Positions 58,231-64,000 of a stretch of DNA of 64,000 nucleotides are shown piece by piece; position 1 is the stretch's first letter, and each line of letters starts with the position of its first letter. The translations under genes and the position numbers were made by a program. Source of the DNA: Spisula solida (lineage: Eukaryota; Mollusca; Bivalvia; Venerida; Mactridae); the NCBI GenBank assembly GCA_947247005.1, contig OX365950.1, positions 9,126,720 through 9,190,719 on the forward strand, given 5' to 3'. The notes below the pieces were generated by a model that worked only from the letters and a program-made list of their open reading frames with translations, was not told the origin of the DNA and ran no database searches.

Positions 58231-58784
58231 AGTACTAGGTACTACAGGAGAAAACGAGGAATAAGTTGTTTAAAACAGCAGTAGCTTTTATTCTGAATGC
58301 AAACAATTTCGTTTTAGATCTATATTTTAAAAATTAAAACATATTAATTCTAAACAATGATACTATTTTGAACAGTTTATGTCAAAAATTCAACCAATGG
58401 TGTAATTATGAAACATGTGTTACAGTTACGTCTAATAACGTTAGAATGACGTTTGCGACGTCACACAAAAAACTCTGAATAGGGACTCGACAAAAAAACA
58501 GCTGAAACTTCCTTAAAACTCATGATATCAACAAAATTCTTTTGCATTTTGCTTCATTAACATTATTTTTTAAAACTATGGAAAACCTCAAAATCAATAT
58601 TTGTCAAATTAGCAGGTTTTCCTGGAGAGAGCGGCTCATATGTTATATGAAAGGTTGTACATTTTGAATTCGTATGCAGTATCGTAATTTATGGCGGGGC
58701 TTAACATGCTGGATGCCTGTGATTCAACAGTCTCATCAACTTACAGTAGTGGGGCAGGACATCTGTTGATCTCGTCAAATTTCC

Positions 58785-58990
58785 TTCGTTTTCACACAAA
58801 CAACACTTCTATTGAATCAGTCCTTAAAGTTGTTCAAGCGTATGCACTTTAGAATGCGATCACTATCCTCTTTCATTTGCTCCCTGACTCTGGTCTAAAT
58901 TCACGTTTTCTTCACGCGAATGACACTCCGACCAAGGAGGAAACTTAATAGGCCCATTGCATAGGCCAGGTTAAAGCATGTCCGAATGCC
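58785..58990 (+). repeat. Repeat family R3, two further copies
   Basis: CACACAAACAACACTTCTAT with AAGCGTATGCACTTTAGAAT, then CACGCGAATGACACTCCGAC with TTAAAGCATGTCCGAATGCC about 139 bp later, follow the same order of blocks as 57925-58230. Confidence 0.65.
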
Positions 58991-59789
58991 GTACCAATCC
59001 ACTGTCATGTTTTTGGCAATCTGAATACTTTTCAGAAACTTGCCACCATATAGTAACTTACTAGTAGTTATTGCACGATGATGCATGATATATTTTAATA
59101 TTGTACATGCACTACTAAAGTACATACATGTAGATACCTTAACATTTGACAAATACGTATGCCAAGTTCTTCTTATTTTAGACCTATTTCGAAACCTTAT
59201 AGTATAAATTTCAATTTAAATAAGCATTTACATGTATATAATGTAAAAATAGCTAGTTTTCCTGGAGGCTGAATCATATTTTATTTTATGTATCCTAATA
59301 AATGTTACTACATTTCATGTACATGTGGTACATCCAGGGGTGTACTTTAATCGTACATGTACTAATATTATGTGTGTTTTGTACCAAACATACATTTTTA
59401 CGATACAAAACATATTTATTTCGGGTTGAAGCGGAGTTACGGGTCGGTGCTGCAACATCATTGAAGCTGATCCGTTCTAGGTTGGCGAATATTAGCGGAT
59501 TAACGCCACTTCAATACCCGTGACAACGGAATATACTGCCCTGACTCAGACATACCGAATCGTTTACTTGACATTTGGTTCTGTTTTTATTTTGACGTGT
59601 ATTAGTATATACCATTACGCTGAATCCGTTTTGGTGGTCTACTATAAGTCTACCGGTATTCGTGTGTAGGATGGGTAAATTACAAGTTACGTGCATGTAA
59701 ACCGTATAATACAAGTTATAGAAGAGATGAATTGAGTATACATGTATAACAGTAACTGTTTGAAAACCCTTCAGCAGTAATGATGTATA

Positions 59790-60950
59790 AACCCACAAAA
59801 TACAAGTTCGAGCCCTGATTGGACAACGTTAACGTCTGCCGAGATGCCTGTTACCAAGTCATACACCTGGAAATAGGCTCATTCTGTAACTAAGAACTAC
59901 ACCTGAACTTCTTTGTAGACAATCATGTATATGTATACGCTGTGGTTCTAACCGAGTTGAAACCCCATTAGTTATGTCCCAAATAACACAAACCTACAAG
60001 TTTGAACACTAACTGTCACGCGGCACCTTTAAATTACTGCTGATATGCCTGCATCAAAGGCAGATACCTGCCAATGTGTGCATAACGTCGCTTAGAACCA
60101 TAGCTAAACGACCACATATGACAATAATGTATATGTCTACGTTAGGGCTCGAACTTGTTTGAAAACACGCCAGTAATGGCCAAAATAACGAACTCAACAA
60201 GTTCTAACACTAACTGTGCACCTTTAAATGACTGCTACGATGCCTGTATTAAAGCTAGACACCTGATAGTCTATGATAATTGGTGCGTTCTATAGGTAAG
60301 AACCATAGCTAAACGACTATGTATGACAATGATATACATATATATGTATATACGTTGGAGGCTCGAACCGGGTTGAAAACCCATTAGTAAATACCAAACT
60401 AACAAATAACCAAACATAATACAAGATCGAACACTGACTGTGTAGCTTTAAATGACTGCCGAGATGCTTTTATCAAAGCCAGACACCTGATAATGGATGC
60501 GTTCTGTAGCTAAGAACCATAGCTAAAGGTCCATGTGTGACAATGATATATATGTATATAGTTTATACGTTGGGGGCTCGAACCGGGTTTAAAACACATA
60601 AGTAATTTCCAAAATAACTATATAATACAAGTTCGAACATCGTGAACAAATGCCTGCTACGATGCCTGTATCAAAGCCAGATATCTGATAATGGGTGCGT
60701 CTTGTAGCCAAGAACCATAGCTAAACGACTATGTATGAAAATGATATACATGTATACGTTGGGGCTCGAATCGGGTTGAAAGCCCATTAGTAATGACCAA
60801 AATGACGACGTAATACAAGTTCGAACACTGACAGTGTACCTTTAAATGACTGCCGAGATGCCTGTATCAAAGCCAGACACCAGATAATGGGTGCGTTTTG
60901 TAGCTAAGAATCATAGCTAAACGATCATTTAAGACAATACGTGTCTCTTG
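59790..60950 (+). repeat. Satellite-like tandem array, ~190-224 bp unit, six copies
   Basis: The CTTTAAAT(G/T)ACTGC block recurs near 60027, 60222, 60446 and 60840 with degenerate copies at about 59840 and 60650. Each unit runs through GATGCCTGTATCAAAGCCAG, ACACCTGATAATGGGTGCGT, AAGAACCATAGCTAAACGAC, a TA-rich tract, GGGGCTCGAACCGGGTTGAA and CCATTAGTAATGACCAAAAT. Confidence 0.9.
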
Positions 60951-61239
60951 TGTATCTACAAGTGTACCATGGTACGACCTTACTTTGGTTTTAAAACCTG
61001 TTTATGTTCCACATGTGTTTGCAATTATCATACTATACACTGTAATAATGTTTTATTGCGTTATATCATGCATTAATCTATGTCCCGATTCGTGAATAAA
61101 ACATATCTTTTAAAAACTGAATGTTTGAAGCTTCTCATCCAGGTCACATGTACACACAAGTAATTTATGAAGAACACAATTGCCTACAATGTTAGGAGAA
61201 GCCTACTGCCTGGACAATATCTTTTATGCCATTTTTAGC

Positions 61240-61690
61240 TCATCTGAATTTAAAAATAAAAGATGAGTTATTGTCATCACTTGATCGTCGTCGGCGTTGC
61301 ATGGTTAAGTTTTGTGTTTAGGTAAACTTTTTTCATAAACTATCAAAGCTATTGTTTTGAAAGTTGCAGCACTTGTTCACCATCAATACCTGAGCCTGTA
61401 AAGCAAGACCTATAACTCTGATCTGCATTTTGTAAAATGCCTTGGTTTAAGTTTTGTGTTTAGGTCCACTTTTCTCATACACTATGTGGGCTATTGCTTT
61501 GAAACTTTCAACACTTATTTACCATCAATACCTGACCATGTCAAGCAAGACCCATAACTCTGATCAGCATTTTGCATGAGTTATTGCCTCTTTTCACCAC
61601 CAATACCTCACTTTTTAAGCAAGATTCATAACACTGCCCTAGTTTATGCAAGGGCAATGGACCTTTTTTGCAGTGACGATGATCAGATTA
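61240..61690 (+). repeat. Mollusc-type TTTTAGCTCATCTGA repeat with internal duplication
   Basis: GTTAAGTTTTGTGTTTAGGT at 61303 and TTTAAGTTTTGTGTTTAGGT at 61444 start two ~141-bp halves sharing ACCATCAATACCTGA and CATAACTCTGATC. The ends (TTTTTAGCTCATCTGAATTT; AAGGCGGTGCTCTTGTT) are of a kind common in bivalves. Confidence 0.65.
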
Positions 61691-61929
61691 GCGTCTCCAT
61701 CGGCAAGGCGGTGCTCTTGTTAAAATAATGTCAGTCAATGATCATAGCTTTAAGCTAGGAGCTTGTGTGATGCCTCAAATGTGTGTTGTTTGCAGCTTAG
61801 CTTCTAGTATTTGCTCTTTGAAGTAGATGGGTCTGTATTTTTACCAATATTAAAAGTGTGATTTAATCTTACAGTAATTGCTAGTTTATATGTTTATTTA
61901 TATAACTATATACATACAAACCCGAATAA

Positions 61930-62490
61930 ACCGAACTGAGCGTTTAATGTTAGAAATATTTTACAAAAAATGGGATTTAACGAAGTATGGATTATGCAAG
62001 GCGTCGGGAGTATACCGAAATTTTTATCTCTGTTTAACAAAGAATACATGACTGTTTTATACAGATTTGGTATGAAGAAATTAACAATATTTCAAAAGCA
62101 ACAAGTTCTAAATTATTTTCAAATTTTGGTTTTAAAGAATATCTCGATTTTATAACAGTTAAGAAATTAGACACTGGCGTTAACAAAAATAAGACTTTCT
62201 TCACATAGACTTGAAATAGAATTAGGTAGATGGCACAGACCAGAAAAAATACCAAGATCAGAACGCAAATGTAAAATGTGTCAATCATTAGAAGACGAAT
62301 TTCATTTCTTGCTAGAATGCCCCTTTTACAACGACCTAAAAAAAATATATTAATAAGAAATTTTGGACACACCCAAATATTTCAAAATTCATCAGTCTCA
62401 TGTCGTCAGAACAATTAACCCACAGTCTGTAGACAATTATCTATCTTTATTTTTAAAGCCTTAGAAAAAAGAGACGAAGTACTTTATAAA
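61930..62490 (+). pseudogene. LINE ORF2 3'-end remnant (frameshifted)
   Basis: 61970-62155 reads MGFNEVWIMQGVGS and SLFNKEYMTVLYRFGM, resembling the linker after the reverse transcriptase domain of LINEs. After frame changes, 62205-62350 reads LEIELGRWHRPEKIPRSERK followed by CKMCQSLEDEFHFLLECPFY, the C-x2-C...H-x4/5-C zinc-knuckle tail, then NDLKKIY and a stop. Later blocks (KFISLMSSEQ, LFLKAL) continue the element in other frames. The reverse transcriptase and endonuclease are absent. Confidence 0.75.
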
Positions 62491-62654
62491 TAATTACCAT
62501 TCTTCTCCAAATTATATTCTTTACTTGTTATTATCATATGAAATATTCAACTCAAATATACACTCAATGTTAATTATGAAATGTGTTTATATACCAAATA
62601 CTATATACCTGATTCTCTGAAGATTTTCAGTGAACATCTGTACATCTACATAGC

Positions 62655-62820
62655 TATGTGTAGTGTGTGTGTCTGCGTGCGTGTGTGGTTGTTGTGCGTG
62701 CATGTGTGAGCGGGTATGCATGCGTATGGGTATGCGGAAAGATAGTAAAAAAACCTGTGTGTTCGTGCGTGTGTGTGCCTATGTGTGTGTGTGTGTGTGT
62801 GTGTACGCATGCGTGGGAAT
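62655..62820 (+). repeat. TG-rich microsatellite
   Basis: (TG)n with interruptions, purest around 62781-62803 (GTGTGTGTGTGTGTGTGT). An ORF over it is Cys/Val-rich and spurious. Confidence 0.9.
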
Positions 62821-62829
62821 GATATATGT

Positions 62830-64000
62830 CTGTATTTGTGTGAGTGAGTTAGAATGTAAACTGGAGCGTGTACAGGAGTGAGTGTAATTTTGTTGAATAT
62901 ATTACATGATGAAGATGTATTTTATTAATATCATTGCTGTAACGGAACATATATTATAATATTTTTGTTATATGCATGTAAACTGATGGACAAAAATGTC
63001 TAATGTTTCATATAAACTTATACTATAAAACAGAAGAGCCTGTCCTAAAAATGTATGGGTCATTTATTACACATGCTTTTTAAGAAAAACATAAATGTGT
63101 TATGATTCAATTCATTTGTATTAAATGATTTTAGCTAATTGTTCTTCTGCATTGTGGAATAACAACTAGTAACTACTGTTTTTAAATCGCCATTTTAGAC
63201 AAGATATAGGTATAACTTCAACGCGAAAAATTGCAATACAAAAACAAACACAAAATCCGCTATATTTATCGTTTCTGGCTATTTAGGAGCAAGCAAACTT
63301 TATATGTTACGCCAAATGTTTGAATGCTTTCATAGGCAAATGTTACGGTCCTTGATTTTAAACCATAACAAAAATATAGGCAATTTCGTGTTTGTTTTTG
63401 TACAACAATTAATCGCGTTAGAGTTATACATCCTTTTAACCTGACAATATACAATAAAATTAATTATTTTCATATAATTACAACAAATCTGTACAGTTCA
63501 CTGATTCATTGATACAACATAATAGTTATGTTTACAACATGAAAAACAATAAAATGTTCTATATAACCACATGAAACAGCTTGTTAAATGTTAGCAACTG
63601 GGAGATAAAATTGTACATATCAAAGAAAAAATAAATGACTTTGATTTTGGCAAATTGAACGCAAATTATTAGTACATGTATCTTCGTATTGCGGTTTATG
63701 TAGTATCTTGAATCCAGTATCTTCACAATTGTAAGGATGTGACATCTAAATCTGTAAATAACAAATACAAACATAATGACTTAACACAATACTACCTCGT
63801 CATAGAATATTCATATTTTTTTACACAAAAATTGATCAATATCTGATTAAATCAGTGAGCGAAGAATGAACCAGGAAGAGGATCAAGCAGCAAGTATGAA
63901 CAGGTCAATTAGTATGTGAGCAAGTTAATCATCCAAAATGAACTAGTTATACCATTAGTTAATGAGGACAAAGATCAATTAGTAAGTGAGCAAGTCCACC
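62830..64000. other. AT-rich non-coding end of window
   Basis: No gene seen. From about 63895 GTCAATTAGTATGTGAGCAA and GATCAATTAGTAAGTGAGCA recur about 70 bp apart, possibly the start of a tandem repeat that continues past the window. Confidence 0.5.

Noticed and set aside
62663..62881. Cys/Val-rich 72-codon ORF
   Set aside because: Translation of the TG microsatellite.

Overview
The window is animal nuclear DNA, most likely from a bivalve mollusc. It is AT-rich and gene-poor, has GT-AG introns, and is full of tRNA-derived SINEs, short inverted-repeat (MITE-like) elements and minisatellites. The bivalve assignment is an inference from repeats that resemble types common in bivalve genomes, and from the transporter gene. 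No search was possible.

One protein-coding gene is certain. It is a plus-strand SLC6 (Na+/Cl- dependent neurotransmitter/amino-acid symporter) gene running from 24119 to 42669. Fourteen coding exon positions join in phase into 643 residues ending at a TAA; the start codon lies on an exon upstream that I could not identify. TM1, the Na+ and Cl- site residues, the extracellular disulfide and N-glycosylation sites are visible, and the sequence fits the glycine/proline transporter branch best. The second exon position is duplicated (26495-26626 and 26710-26841). Both copies are 132 nt, have the same phase, and are separated by an 83-nt intron. They differ by 20 synonymous codon changes but only 8 amino-acid changes, so they look like an old, selected pair of mutually exclusive exons encoding TM2 and the first intracellular loop.

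Layout: 1-24118 is non-coding as far as I can see, with SINEs, tRNA-like sequences, MITEs and short tandem repeats. 24119-42669 is the transporter, whose introns carry many MITEs, two dispersed repeat families, a 34-bp and a 21-bp tandem repeat, and a nested palindromic element. 42670-45200 is the 3' flank with two TA-flanked MITEs. 46300-50700 holds tRNA-like/SINE material, including a 47-bp tandem array built from a Pol III A-box segment, and three related exon-like modules, each between an AG and a GTAAG. 50690-53700 is two large minisatellites (20-bp and 17-bp units); the second is open in all three plus-strand frames and gives spurious long ORFs. 54850-55330 holds a decayed hAT transposase tail. 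57500-61000 is a field of ~190-220 bp satellite-like repeats. 61930-62490 is the frameshifted 3' end of a LINE, followed by a TG-rich microsatellite.

The most interesting objects are the duplicated TM2 exon, the triplicated exon-like module near 48-50.6 kb, and the minisatellites that appear to have grown out of SINE/tRNA sequence (46731-47217 and 40321-40446).
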